Positions 49,844 through 57,863 of a stretch of DNA of 64,000 nucleotides are shown piece by piece. Each line of letters opens with the position of its first letter. Position 1 is the stretch's first letter. Under the pieces are notes generated by a model. It was not told the origin of the DNA. It ran no database searches and saw only the letters and a list, made by a program, of their open reading frames with translations. The stretch covers positions 111,770 through 175,769 of the forward strand of contig JAQXEZ010000008.1 in NCBI GenBank assembly GCA_029250605.1, read 5' to 3'. Made by a program: the position numbers and the translations under genes. The DNA comes from Candidatus Thalassarchaeaceae archaeon (GTDB lineage: Archaea; Thermoplasmatota; Poseidoniia; Poseidoniales; Thalassarchaeaceae).

Positions 49844-49895
49844 GCCACTCGTCTAGAACGGGAGTGTTTGGTTCTTTTCGCATGGCTATTTTGTT

Positions 49896-49912
49896 CGGCC
49901 CCGTAGGGGCCG
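49896..49912. repeat. GC-rich palindrome upstream of respiratory operon
   Basis: CGGCCCC-GTA-GGGGCCG has perfect 7-bp arms and stands out from AT-rich surroundings. It lies 8-10 bases upstream of the TATA-like GTTAATATC at about 49921, in the gap between the divergent TPR and respiratory genes. The position fits a transcription factor site. Confidence 0.5.
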
Positions 49913-49918
49913 TAGTGG

Positions 49919-49930
49919 AACGTTAATATC
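49919..49930 (+). promoter_or_regulatory. TATA element of respiratory operon
   Basis: AACGTTAATATC gives a TATA-like core about 50-58 bases before ATG 49979, followed by a T-run (eight T). Several genes in this operon share an AGGTGA ribosome-binding sequence 5-9 bases before the start (49979, 52088, 52970, 56480), which guided start choice. Confidence 0.4.
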
Positions 49931-49978
49931 CCCCTTTTTTTTCGACCGTAGTATTAGCAGATGCTAGGTGAACGAAAT

Positions 49979-50782
49979 ATGACATCTCGACAAAAAACAC
50001 TGGTCCTTATTCTGGTCACGATTTTTGTTGCTGGCTCTGGTGAGGCATTGCACACAGGAGTTGGCGGGAACGCAAATGGACAGGGAGATGTGGCTCTTGC
50101 TGGTTGCACTTGCCACTCTGAAGAGCCGGACAATTCTGTAACCGTAATTCTTGATGGTGTGCCCTTCCACTATTCACCCGAAACAGCCTATGAGATGAAA
50201 TTACAACTTATCGGCGGTCCTGAGGCTAATCTGGAATCCTACACCGGGGGATTCTCAATGAGAGTTAGCATCGGTTCACTGGGACCTTCAGAAGGATTCG
50301 AAGACCTGGTCCAGAACTGGGAAGATGACCCTGCCACGCTCACTCACACAGATGCCGGCTCAAGGACCTCTGACAGATCATGGACGTTCATTTGGATAAG
50401 TCCAGCGGAGGGTTCAGGAACAGTGAACTTCATGGTTGCGGGCAATTCGGTAAATGGGGACATGGCGCCATCCAGCCTAGATCGGTGGAATCGCCTAACG
50501 ACTAGTTTTGACGAGGGCAATGACGATGGAAGAACGAGGACTGTCTTCTCGGGCAATGGTGACATCACACCCCCGGCTCCGGCGGAGGGTCACACTGACC
50601 TCCACCACATGGGTGCTAAGCTCTTGGCTCACTGGCTAGGACTTCTTGGATTCGGTGCGGTGATGCTGGTTATCCTATTCTGCGGACTTTTCCTAAGATA
50701 CGGTTTCTCCAGACATTACGAAGGCAGGAGTAACCTACTGAGGCTAAGAATAAAGCATCTAAGGAGAGGGGACCAACTATGA
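49979..50782 (+). CDS. secreted membrane-anchored protein with CTCH motif, head of respiratory operon
   Basis: 267 residues from ATG 49979, with AGGTGA nine bases upstream (ATG 49961 is in frame). Signal peptide (KTLVLILVTIFVAGSGEALH), then GVGGNANGQGDVALAGCTCH, a CxCH sequence, a strand-rich domain of about 150 residues (RSWTFIWISPAEGSGTVNFM) resembling reelin-like or choice-of-anchor domains, and a C-terminal membrane helix (HWLGLLGFGAVMLVILFCG). CxCH is not the CxxCH of c-type cytochromes, so heme attachment is doubtful; metal binding is possible. As the first gene it likely supplies an outside-facing subunit of the complex encoded downstream. Confidence 0.65.
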   Translation: MTSRQKTLVLILVTIFVAGSGEALHTGVGGNANGQGDVALAGCTCHSEEPDNSVTVILDGVPFHYSPETAYEMKLQLIGGPEANLESYTGGFSMRVSIGSLGPSEGFEDLVQNWEDDPATLTHTDAGSRTSDRSWTFIWISPAEGSGTVNFMVAGNSVNGDMAPSSLDRWNRLTTSFDEGNDDGRTRTVFSGNGDITPPAPAEGHTDLHHMGAKLLAHWLGLLGFGAVMLVILFCGLFLRYGFSRHYEGRSNLLRLRIKHLRRGDQL

Positions 50783-51228
50783 AAGACGACACAGTGATGA
50801 AGCTCCTCCGACAAGTGAAGTCGGGCGAAGTGAGCGTCGAGGATGCTAGAGTGGCTCTTGAAGACGCCACACTGACAGAAGAGTCGTTTGCTGCAGCTGT
50901 TGATCACGGGGTCTTCAACGATGTCAAACCGGGAACGATAGTGCGAGCCAGTCTGGCTCCATCCGGAGACTCGTGGCTAATCATCCTAGTAGGTCTGTGG
51001 GGGATTCTGTGGACACTCTATTGGGCAGGTGCTCTGGCTTACGGATTGTTTAATCACTGGGACCAGCAGTTGCTCTCATTCAATTTGGCAATGACCATGC
51101 TAACTCTCATTATCATGGGCATAGTGTACTTGAAGTACGTACTACCCGATGTGGTGATTGTAAAACACAGAAGGAACAAGTACATCACTAGCCATGACAC
51201 TAATTCTTGGAAGAAATACGAGGTCTGA
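50779..51228 (+). CDS. small membrane protein of respiratory operon
   Basis: 149 residues, ATG overlapping the previous stop by four bases. A helical N-terminal 65 residues (MKLLRQVKSGEVSVEDARVA) precede two membrane helices (SWLIILVGLWGILWTLYWAG and NLAMTMLTLIIMGIVYLKYV) and a basic tail. Probably an accessory subunit or assembly factor for the Rieske/cytochrome b complex; no family recognised. Confidence 0.65.
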   Translation: MKDDTVMKLLRQVKSGEVSVEDARVALEDATLTEESFAAAVDHGVFNDVKPGTIVRASLAPSGDSWLIILVGLWGILWTLYWAGALAYGLFNHWDQQLLSFNLAMTMLTLIIMGIVYLKYVLPDVVIVKHRRNKYITSHDTNSWKKYEV

Positions 51229-51230
51229 AT

Positions 51231-52079
51231 ATGGCAAGGAGATTCAAATTACGCCAGATTGACTCGCAAAGTCAGAGTTTCCTTGAGAAGAGTGGGGCCA
51301 TTGACAGAAGGGAATTCATGAGGCTGTCTTTCAACACGGCTGCTGGACTAATCACAACAGCATCATTGGGTAGTGTAGGTTTTGCCTCGTTCCTAATGGG
51401 GCAGGAAGAAGGGAGCAGTTCAGACTCAGCTATCACATTCTACGTTCCAAAGGGATCCGATGTTTGGTACGGCAACTTGGACAAACAACCCATGACCATG
51501 CAAGCTTTCATTGACGAATCCGCTAATTCAACAACTGGAATGGTAGGGGCTGCCGGGCTTTGGTCTGGGTTGCCAATCATTGCAACCTACGTCCCTCATG
51601 AAGAAAATAAAAACAGACCATTGGAAGCGAATACTCCACGATTCCAGTTTATGGATGGATACACATCTGGTGGGGCTTATGTCGGATCAGGTTTCGAGAT
51701 CGAGGAAAAGGAAGAGTATGCAGCCCTGAATATCCATGATAACATGATTATAGTTTTTGCACGGTGCCCACACCTCTGTTGTATCCCGGGATGGCAACTA
51801 GTCAGCAATGACTTCACTGCAGACAGTTGGTTGCCGGGCGGTACGGACACAAGTGGGAACAAGTCATTCTGCATTTGCCACTCTAGCAGGTACGACCATA
51901 CCGTCATAGAAAAGAACACGGCGAGAAATCGGTCAAATGGGCAAGAGTTCGATTTCATAGGAGTAAAAAAGACTGGCGGGCCTGCCCCGTATGGGATGCC
52001 ATTGATTCCATTTACGGTTAACGGGGGAACAATCGAGGCGCTTCCAGACTTCATGGACTGGTACACATTCTGCGGTTAG
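51231..52079 (+). CDS. Rieske iron-sulfur protein with Tat-type signal
   Basis: 282 residues from ATG 51231, two bases after the previous stop. IDRREFMRLSFNTAAG is a twin-arginine signal, followed by a hydrophobic anchor (residues about 34-55). The 2Fe-2S site is CPHLCC (ligands C179 and H181) and CICHSS (ligands C214 and H217), with C184 and C216 placed to form the stabilising disulfide. The insert between the boxes is about 30 residues. It passes electrons from quinol to an outside acceptor in bc-type complexes. Cytochrome b follows nine bases downstream. Confidence 0.94.
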   Translation: MARRFKLRQIDSQSQSFLEKSGAIDRREFMRLSFNTAAGLITTASLGSVGFASFLMGQEEGSSSDSAITFYVPKGSDVWYGNLDKQPMTMQAFIDESANSTTGMVGAAGLWSGLPIIATYVPHEENKNRPLEANTPRFQFMDGYTSGGAYVGSGFEIEEKEEYAALNIHDNMIIVFARCPHLCCIPGWQLVSNDFTADSWLPGGTDTSGNKSFCICHSSRYDHTVIEKNTARNRSNGQEFDFIGVKKTGGPAPYGMPLIPFTVNGGTIEALPDFMDWYTFCG

Positions 52080-52087
52080 GTGAGATA

Positions 52088-52960
52088 ATGATACAATTCT
52101 GGTTCTTGTGGATTTTCATCGCGGTCGTCGTTGTTATCGTCGCCTTCACACTGAGGAGGGAGCGTGACGACGTGCCGCGAAAGGACATTCTAAGAGCGGT
52201 GGAGACAAATGCTGGAAGCATGGGACTTGCCGAGAAATTATTCCTCTGGACCTTCTCCTGGTTGGACACCAGATTCAGAATCCAAGACTATTGGGGAATG
52301 AGCAGGGACTCATACTACAGCATGCACAGGCAGATGCCACTGACCCATGCCGAGAAGTATAAACTCAGAATAATCTGGTACTGGTACCCCCTATACTGCT
52401 TGGGAGGGATATCATTCATTGCGTTCATTATCCTAGTTATCACCGGAACGATTCTAGGTTTCTACTACGTTCCCGGGGGTGATCTAAATTCGGATCCGAC
52501 GCCTGCCTATGCATCAATGGAATTCATCATGTTGGAGTTGCCTTTCGGATACATCATCAGATCGATACACCACTGGGGCACGCACTTCTTCGTTGCTGCC
52601 GTCTTCCTCCACATGTGCAGAGTCTACTTCACGGGAGCTTACAGGAACCCCAGAGAACTCAACTGGTTAATCGGGGTCGCTTTGATGTTCTTCTCCATAT
52701 TCTTCGGTTACTCGGGTTATCTCCTCCCATGGGACAGTCTGGCTTTCGGTGCGGCTACTATTGGGATAAACATGGCAATGGCGACCCCTCTGGTTGGGGA
52801 ATGGGTCGCGAGTGCAATGTTCGGCGGGACTACGCTCACAGGGCAGACTGTTGTTCGGATGTATTTCCTCCATGTTTTCGTGCTGCCGCTAATAGTTACG
52901 GTGCTAATCTTGGCGCATCTTTTCATCGTCTGGGTTCAGGGAATTGCGGAGCCGCACTGA
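52088..52960 (+). CDS. cytochrome b, N-terminal (heme-binding) part
   Basis: 290 residues; ATG 52088 is preceded by AGGTGAGATA. One N-terminal helix (1-21) is followed by a cytoplasmic loop and the four-helix heme bundle. The four axial histidines are H161, H175, H262 and H277, with the 14- and 15-residue spacing of cytochrome b6; IIRSIHHWGTHFFVAAVFLH and FLHVFVLPLIVTVLILAHLF are the two heme helices, and GYSGYLLPWDSLAFGA is the Qo-region motif. The remaining three or so cytochrome b helices are encoded in the next gene, fused to an iron-sulfur module. Confidence 0.95.
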   Translation: MIQFWFLWIFIAVVVVIVAFTLRRERDDVPRKDILRAVETNAGSMGLAEKLFLWTFSWLDTRFRIQDYWGMSRDSYYSMHRQMPLTHAEKYKLRIIWYWYPLYCLGGISFIAFIILVITGTILGFYYVPGGDLNSDPTPAYASMEFIMLELPFGYIIRSIHHWGTHFFVAAVFLHMCRVYFTGAYRNPRELNWLIGVALMFFSIFFGYSGYLLPWDSLAFGAATIGINMAMATPLVGEWVASAMFGGTTLTGQTVVRMYFLHVFVLPLIVTVLILAHLFIVWVQGIAEPH

Positions 52961-52969
52961 GGTGATTAA

Positions 52970-55786
52970 ATGGGGATGATGGAGAGATTTGGAAGGATTG
53001 CTGATACCTACGTCAGTGAGAAGGAGCAATTGCTGGGTGCGGAAGAAGAGCGGAAGAGAGTGCACGCTGGGCATCCTTTCTGGCCAACTGAGGTCCTTAG
53101 GGACACCATTATCTTCGCAGCCATTGTGATGGTAATCGCATTCTACTCTTGGATAATCCCCCCTCCTTTGCACAATGCTGCTGACCCATACGCTCAGGCT
53201 GGTTTCGTTTTCCCCGATTGGTATGTCTTGTTCTCCTATGGATATCTCAGGTGGGGCGAGTACCTTCCCCAATTCGACATACCAGCCGGACCGATTGGTG
53301 AATTCTTCGGACAGCCTATTGTCTCCTGGAATGCTGGTGTCTGGGGGGCCATGATCACGGGACTTCCGGTTGGAATCCTAGCACTCCCACCATTCATCAT
53401 TGGAAAGAGAGAGAAAAGGGGAGTGGAAGACCCATGGTTCGCTACGGCTGGGGCGGTTTATCTCGCGCACGTCTGGTTCATCTCAGTATTCTCGATCAAC
53501 ATCTTTCTCGAGATGTATTCGAAGAATCGGACTGACTATTGTTGGTCTACCGCCCATGGTGGGTTCAATTGCGGAACTCAGGCCCCTTGGACAGCGGAAG
53601 TCTTCAATGCAATACCTTGGATCCTCACGGGCGTCTTCATCTTCACGGTTCTTTACTTCTCAGCGAGGAAGTTCCTGATCGGACCCATGGGATCCAGGCT
53701 GACTCCAATTCTGGGTCGACAGGTAGCAGTAGGATCTCTGGTCGCTACCGTCCTATTATGCACGGTGACTTGGCCCGTGTACGAGAACGGCTTTTGGAAT
53801 CAGCGAGGTCTGGGAACGATGGGTTTCTGGGAATACCAGTATGATGCAAAATTAGTCGAATTGGATGGAATTAGGGGTCAGCCGGGGGATACGTTGATTC
53901 ATTCAGAGGGAGGTCCAGTATGGGAAGAGTGGGGTGATGAATGCATACCTTACGAACAGACCAGTGCACTAGCAATATGGGACACAATGGAAGAGGGTAC
54001 TGAGAATTCCGAATGGTGCGTAATACCAGCCACTCATTGGATGAAATGGGGAGTTTTCCAGCCAACAAGAGCCAAGATTCTGGACTTCAGCGGTGCCAAT
54101 GGGCATGCGGATGTCCAAACCTCGAGGAACATAGGCGCTAACGAGATAATTTACCAAGGACCTCAGGACGGCTCGCCAATCGAAATCTCTGAGTCCATTC
54201 AATTTGAAGTGGAAAACTTGGGAGTCGCGAGTGTGCCAGCGGACGTCGGGTGCAACTTCAGGACCACGGTTCGTGCAGCAGGGGTTCATTCGCAGAGTCT
54301 TGTGCTTACCGATGAGGCCGGCGAGACAATCTGGATGAATGAAGGATCGACCTGTGACTCGGGCACTATTTACCTAGACTCTGGCGTTTCATACACCGTA
54401 ACTTTCACGACGCAGTCGGAGGGCGTGAACGAAAGCGTCACTATGATCTCTGATTTCTCTGCGATTGCGTACCAACCACTTCTCGTCGCCGGGGATGGAA
54501 CTGCGATAATCCGTTCCGAAATGAGCCTCAGTGACGAGCAGCTGTCCACGATGTCAATAACAAATCCGACTTTCCAGAAGAACCCTAAGAGCTTGGATGC
54601 GAAGCTGATCTACTCCATGTTCATCCCATGCCTGGGAGTGGGTGCCCTAGTCTTCGTGATGCTAAGGAGCATGGCACGAGGCTACGAGTGGGAGATGAAC
54701 AAGTGCTATGGATGCGACCTTTGCGACGATGCTTGCCCAGTCAGGCTGTTCAACGCAGGAGACAAGTTGAACATCATCTACAACACATGGAACAACGAAG
54801 ACGACGGAGTCCCACTGTACTCCTGCTTGACCTGCACAGCATGTACGAACGCATGCCCGCAACTCGTAGACTACGACTCCTATATCGACATCAGGAGGAA
54901 TCTCGTTGTGGGTGGGCCGCCGGCGACAGAGATCCCCCACACCGTCCTCCAGGCAGTACTTGCCGCGGAGGCTGAGGAGGATGCTGATGACTCATTCATA
55001 CCAGTGGATGACTACCCACTCGACTCCAGTATCGGATATTACCCCGGATGCGTTGACTACATCGACCAGGAGATGGTATTCAGCCATGTCAACAAGGGCA
55101 GCATGGACCTAGGGGATGCGACAACTTCGGCGTTCACGATTTTCGAGGAGATGGGAGAAGAAGTCACATACCTAGGTAGGGACTTCCTGAAGTGCTGCGG
55201 GCACGATCAAAAGTGGCAGGGTATGACAGAGGTCTTCGAGAAACTCAAGAGTTACAACCAGAAGAAACTAGGCGAGAGCGGGATCGAGACGCTAGTCACG
55301 TCGTGCGCAGAGTGCTTCAGGACATTTGCCCTGGACTACGAGCTAGACGACATGAAGGTGATGCACACGACCGAGTTCCTAATCGAGAATGGGTTCGACA
55401 TGGAGTTGAAGACCGACAACGAGGTGACCGTGACCTACCACGACCCATGTCGTCTGGGTAGGCAGATGAACATCTACGACGAGCCTCGTGACCTGGTTGG
55501 TTCGGTGGAGGGGGTCAACCTAGTGGAGATGGAGCACACCGGCGAGGATGCACTTTGCTGCGGAGTCTCCAGCATGATGTCATGCAACGAGAACAGCAGG
55601 GCACTTAGGGTCCAGAGATTCGACGAAGTCAGGGCCACGGGTGCCGACATAATGCTGACATCCTGCCCTAAGTGCGTGGCTCACTTCGAGTGCCTGAAGT
55701 TCGAGGGCGACCCGAGACACGACTTCGAGATTCTAGACGTGGTCAGCTTCCTTGCCAGACAGATTGAAGAGTCCAAGGCGAGGTAA
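52970..55786 (+). CDS. fusion: cytochrome b C-terminal half + extracytoplasmic domain + HdrD/GlpC-like iron-sulfur module
   Basis: 938 residues in one frame; AGGTGATTAA precedes the ATG. Residues 45-270: helices of cytochrome b subunit IV, with the Qo-site region FPDWYVLFSYGYLRWGE (81-97). Residues about 280-540: strand-rich domain, presumably outside. Residues 545-565: membrane helix. Residues 579-630: two 4Fe-4S ferredoxin motifs (CYGCDLCDDACP; CLTCTACTNACP). Residues 690-905: two complete CCG domains (C694, C742-C743, C779, C782; C827, C863-C864, C899, C902) as in HdrD and DsrK, which hold non-cubane-type clusters for disulfide chemistry. Quinol oxidation may thus feed a cytoplasmic Hdr-type site directly. 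I know of no standard family with this architecture. Confidence 0.93.
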   Translation: MGMMERFGRIADTYVSEKEQLLGAEEERKRVHAGHPFWPTEVLRDTIIFAAIVMVIAFYSWIIPPPLHNAADPYAQAGFVFPDWYVLFSYGYLRWGEYLPQFDIPAGPIGEFFGQPIVSWNAGVWGAMITGLPVGILALPPFIIGKREKRGVEDPWFATAGAVYLAHVWFISVFSINIFLEMYSKNRTDYCWSTAHGGFNCGTQAPWTAEVFNAIPWILTGVFIFTVLYFSARKFLIGPMGSRLTPILGRQVAVGSLVATVLLCTVTWPVYENGFWNQRGLGTMGFWEYQYDAKLVELDGIRGQPGDTLIHSEGGPVWEEWGDECIPYEQTSALAIWDTMEEGTENSEWCVIPATHWMKWGVFQPTRAKILDFSGANGHADVQTSRNIGANEIIYQGPQDGSPIEISESIQFEVENLGVASVPADVGCNFRTTVRAAGVHSQSLVLTDEAGETIWMNEGSTCDSGTIYLDSGVSYTVTFTTQSEGVNESVTMISDFSAIAYQPLLVAGDGTAIIRSEMSLSDEQLSTMSITNPTFQKNPKSLDAKLIYSMFIPCLGVGALVFVMLRSMARGYEWEMNKCYGCDLCDDACPVRLFNAGDKLNIIYNTWNNEDDGVPLYSCLTCTACTNACPQLVDYDSYIDIRRNLVVGGPPATEIPHTVLQAVLAAEAEEDADDSFIPVDDYPLDSSIGYYPGCVDYIDQEMVFSHVNKGSMDLGDATTSAFTIFEEMGEEVTYLGRDFLKCCGHDQKWQGMTEVFEKLKSYNQKKLGESGIETLVTSCAECFRTFALDYELDDMKVMHTTEFLIENGFDMELKTDNEVTVTYHDPCRLGRQMNIYDEPRDLVGSVEGVNLVEMEHTGEDALCCGVSSMMSCNENSRALRVQRFDEVRATGADIMLTSCPKCVAHFECLKFEGDPRHDFEILDVVSFLARQIEESKAR

Positions 55787-55798
55787 GGACTGAGAAAG

Positions 55799-56065
55799 TC
55801 ACTGCATGAAGGCAAGCAGAGCCGAGACTGATGAAAGAGCCGTGTTGATCAACACCCCCCAAATCGTTGCCTTAGCGAATCTGTAGTCCTCGTACCCCAG
55901 TGCCACCAAGTAGAGGAAGAACCCGATCAAGCCCCCACAGGCAAGTGAAATCCAAGCCGCTGGGACGCTCAGGTAGACTGCCATTACTAGCCAAATGGCG
56001 CCACCCTGTAAGAGCCCGAGCCACACCATTGGATCGACCCACCATGTGGATTCAGTCGCGCTCAT
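55799..56065 (-). CDS. small membrane protein
   Basis: 88 residues, three predicted membrane helices (WLGLLQGGAIWLVMAVYLSV; AWISLACGGLIGFFLYLVAL; ATIWGVLINTALSSVSALLA). It is encoded on the opposite strand between the fusion gene and the ferredoxin gene. Its start is 75 bases from the divergent ferredoxin start. No family recognised. Confidence 0.55.
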   Translation of the reverse strand: MSATESTWWVDPMVWLGLLQGGAIWLVMAVYLSVPAAWISLACGGLIGFFLYLVALGYEDYRFAKATIWGVLINTALSSVSALLAFMQ

Positions 56066-56140
56066 GAAAGCCCGTGAGGGGGAACACCAATCAAACTCAC
56101 TATGATAAAGGTCGACTCTATCGAATGAACAGGAGATATC

Positions 56141-56473
56141 ATGACCAAGGTTGGTGACGTCCTGAAGAGGAGGGCGGTAGAGCAGTCAAAGATCAGGGTC
56201 CAACTAAACTCGGTCAGGGCCGAAGAGGAGGCCTTGCTCAAGGGTGGGGAGGACACTGTGGCTTGGGTGAAGGAAGAACTATGCATCGGCTGCGACCAGT
56301 GTACAATAGTATGCGAAGATGATGCAATAGAGCTCTATGACACCCCTCTTGCAAGCCCCATAATGGATGTGGACGTCAACAGGAAGGCGAGGATCCTGAG
56401 GGACCCCTGCACTGGGTGCAAGATTTGCGTCTTAGCGTGTCCGACTGATGCGATTATCATGATAGACAGGTGA
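56141..56473 (+). CDS. 2[4Fe-4S] ferredoxin-like protein
   Basis: 110 residues. A charged helical N-terminus of about 45 residues precedes two 4Fe-4S motifs, CIGCDQCTIVCEDDAI and CTGCKICVLACPTDAI, separated by about 45 residues, more than in small ferredoxins. GGAGATATC lies before ATG 56141. Being next to the cytochrome b-Hdr fusion and coupled to a small membrane protein, it may shuttle electrons for that complex. Confidence 0.88.
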   Translation: MTKVGDVLKRRAVEQSKIRVQLNSVRAEEEALLKGGEDTVAWVKEELCIGCDQCTIVCEDDAIELYDTPLASPIMDVDVNRKARILRDPCTGCKICVLACPTDAIIMIDR

Positions 56474-56479
56474 AGTAAG

Positions 56480-56758
56480 ATGGGTGATGATGATCCAGTT
56501 AGGTTTGGGGCAGAATTCGGCCCCCACAGAACCAAGAGGGCTAGTGGGGTTTCCCTTTCCACATTCAAGACTCTTGTTTGGGTATCCAACCTAGGAGGTT
56601 TGATCCTATTCGCCATTGGGATGGAGTTGATGATCAGGGGTTCTTTCTGGTTAGGTATCGCATGCATTGTAATTGGTGTCGCAATAGCACTATTCCCATC
56701 GAACTACGAGATTGTTGGAATGGAAGATCTGGAAGGCGGCGGATGGGAGAAGAAGTAG
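56480..56758 (+). CDS. small membrane protein
   Basis: 92 residues with two predicted membrane helices (VSNLGGLILFAIGMELMIRG and FWLGIACIVIGVAIALFPSN). AGGTGAAGTAAG precedes its ATG, the ribosome-binding sequence used elsewhere in the respiratory operon. It overlaps the start of the MGMT gene by 16 bases. Unknown function; perhaps an anchor for the neighbouring ferredoxin. Confidence 0.6.
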   Translation: MGDDDPVRFGAEFGPHRTKRASGVSLSTFKTLVWVSNLGGLILFAIGMELMIRGSFWLGIACIVIGVAIALFPSNYEIVGMEDLEGGGWEKK

Positions 56759-57051
56759 TTACAGATGTCCCAGGGACGCCATTCCAGAGGATGGTATGGG
56801 ACGAGATAAGAAAGATACCACCGGGTGAAACCAGGACTTACAAAGGCATTGCAGAGGCTATTGGAAATCCTGGGTCTTACAGAGCAGTGGCGAATGCTTG
56901 TGGATCCAACCCCTTTCCGATTTCGGTCCCTTGTCACCGGGTTATCCGATCGGACGGGGAGATTGGGGGATACAGTGGCCCTGGAGGTACTTCTGGTAAA
57001 TCGGTCCTTCTCGCGGTAGAGAAGAACATCCACATTTCTAGAAATACTTGA
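56743..57051 (+). CDS. ogt: O6-methylguanine-DNA methyltransferase (catalytic domain only)
   Basis: 102 residues from ATG 56743 (MGEEVVTDVPGTPFQRMVWD). TPFQRMVWDEIRKIPPGETR is the DNA-binding domain start, YKGIAEAIGNPGSYRAVANA the recognition helix region and VPCHRVIRSDGEIGGYSGP the active site with the alkyl-accepting Cys. The usual N-terminal domain is missing, as in some short archaeal forms. It repairs O6-alkylguanine stoichiometrically. The active Cys means it is not an alkyltransferase-like protein. It overlaps the small membrane-protein gene by 16 bases. Confidence 0.92.
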   Translation: MGEEVVTDVPGTPFQRMVWDEIRKIPPGETRTYKGIAEAIGNPGSYRAVANACGSNPFPISVPCHRVIRSDGEIGGYSGPGGTSGKSVLLAVEKNIHISRNT

Positions 57052-57175
57052 AGAAAATTGCGAAGGAAGCCAAAGAGGCAAGTCCCCAGATGAACATGTA
57101 TGTGCTCTGTCCCAATGGTGATTCCCACATCTCAGCTGATGAGTTTGGCTCTTTATCCCCCATATCCATGCACAT
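57038..57175 (-). CDS. possible 45-aa single-pass membrane peptide
   Basis: A short frame from ATG 57175 (MCMDMGDKEPNSSAEMWESP) to a stop inside the end of the MGMT gene, with one hydrophobic segment, YMFIWGLASLASFAIFFKYF, at the very C-terminus. It lies 40 bases downstream of the dolichol-kinase-like gene on the same strand. The hydrophobic tail and placement support it; nothing else does. Confidence 0.3.
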   Translation of the reverse strand: MCMDMGDKEPNSSAEMWESPLGQSTYMFIWGLASLASFAIFFKYF

Positions 57176-57214
57176 GGGGCATGAAATTAGGATGTAAACA
57201 TGACGGGAGTGAAA

Positions 57215-57859
57215 TCACAAGAAGGGCAGAATTAGGACGAGCCCCACTAAGGGGAAGAGAACCATGGTGGCATTATCATCAATCACCCTCGTAGCTGGAA
57301 GTTCCCCCAAAACAGTTAGCGGTGCCAGAAACAATGCTGCGATTAACTCTGTTCCGATCCAGAAATGACATCCCACCCAAACCGCATAGGATACTACTAA
57401 TCCGAGAATGATGGCTGCTCGGAGGTCTTTCATTGTCCTCTTGACCTCTCCCATCACAGGGTCGACGAGAGTCATTCCCAGGATTATTGGGGCCCCATAC
57501 TTGCCAGCCCCCATACCATCATTTTCACCCTCTGGAGCAATCAATATTGCGAGTGCCACGGCAAGTGCGCCCCAAGCAAGTGCTGAAATCTGACTGGATT
57601 CATATTCCCTCTGCCCCACTATCACAATTCCGGTCCTTAGTCGGACGACCTCGGTAACAAGAATTAGTACGCATATGACACTGACAAATTCCCTGGCTTG
57701 CAGAAAGAAATATGACGAAATTGTCGACCCGTGCACGTAGTAGAGATATGGGATAGATGCCATAGACACGTGAGTTAGACGCCTGAAGGCGTGCCCCCGT
57801 ATCCCTCCAATTGAATGCCCGACATGATCAACGAAGACGTCGGTTGATTGGTCTGTCAT
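57215..57859 (-). CDS. dolichol/phytol kinase-like membrane protein
   Basis: 214 residues, six or so membrane helices. An N-terminal GHAFRRLTHVSMASIPYLYY, with the R-x-x-x-H pattern, and a C-terminal VIDDNATMVLFPLVG are like the RKxxH and DNxTxPL motifs of the SEC59/VTE5 polyprenol kinase group (CTP- or ATP-dependent phosphorylation of isoprenoid alcohols). DPVMGEVKRTMKD could correspond to the cytoplasmic nucleotide loop. It starts four bases after the meaB stop on the same strand. Assignment is tentative. Confidence 0.5.
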   Translation of the reverse strand: MTDQSTDVFVDHVGHSIGGIRGHAFRRLTHVSMASIPYLYYVHGSTISSYFFLQAREFVSVICVLILVTEVVRLRTGIVIVGQREYESSQISALAWGALAVALAILIAPEGENDGMGAGKYGAPIILGMTLVDPVMGEVKRTMKDLRAAIILGLVVSYAVWVGCHFWIGTELIAALFLAPLTVLGELPATRVIDDNATMVLFPLVGLVLILPFL

Positions 57860-57863
57860 CAGA

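Noticed and set aside
50090-50110. CTCH sequence as a c-type heme site
   Set aside because: c-type cytochromes need CxxCH; CxCH has only one residue between the cysteines, so no heme assignment was made.
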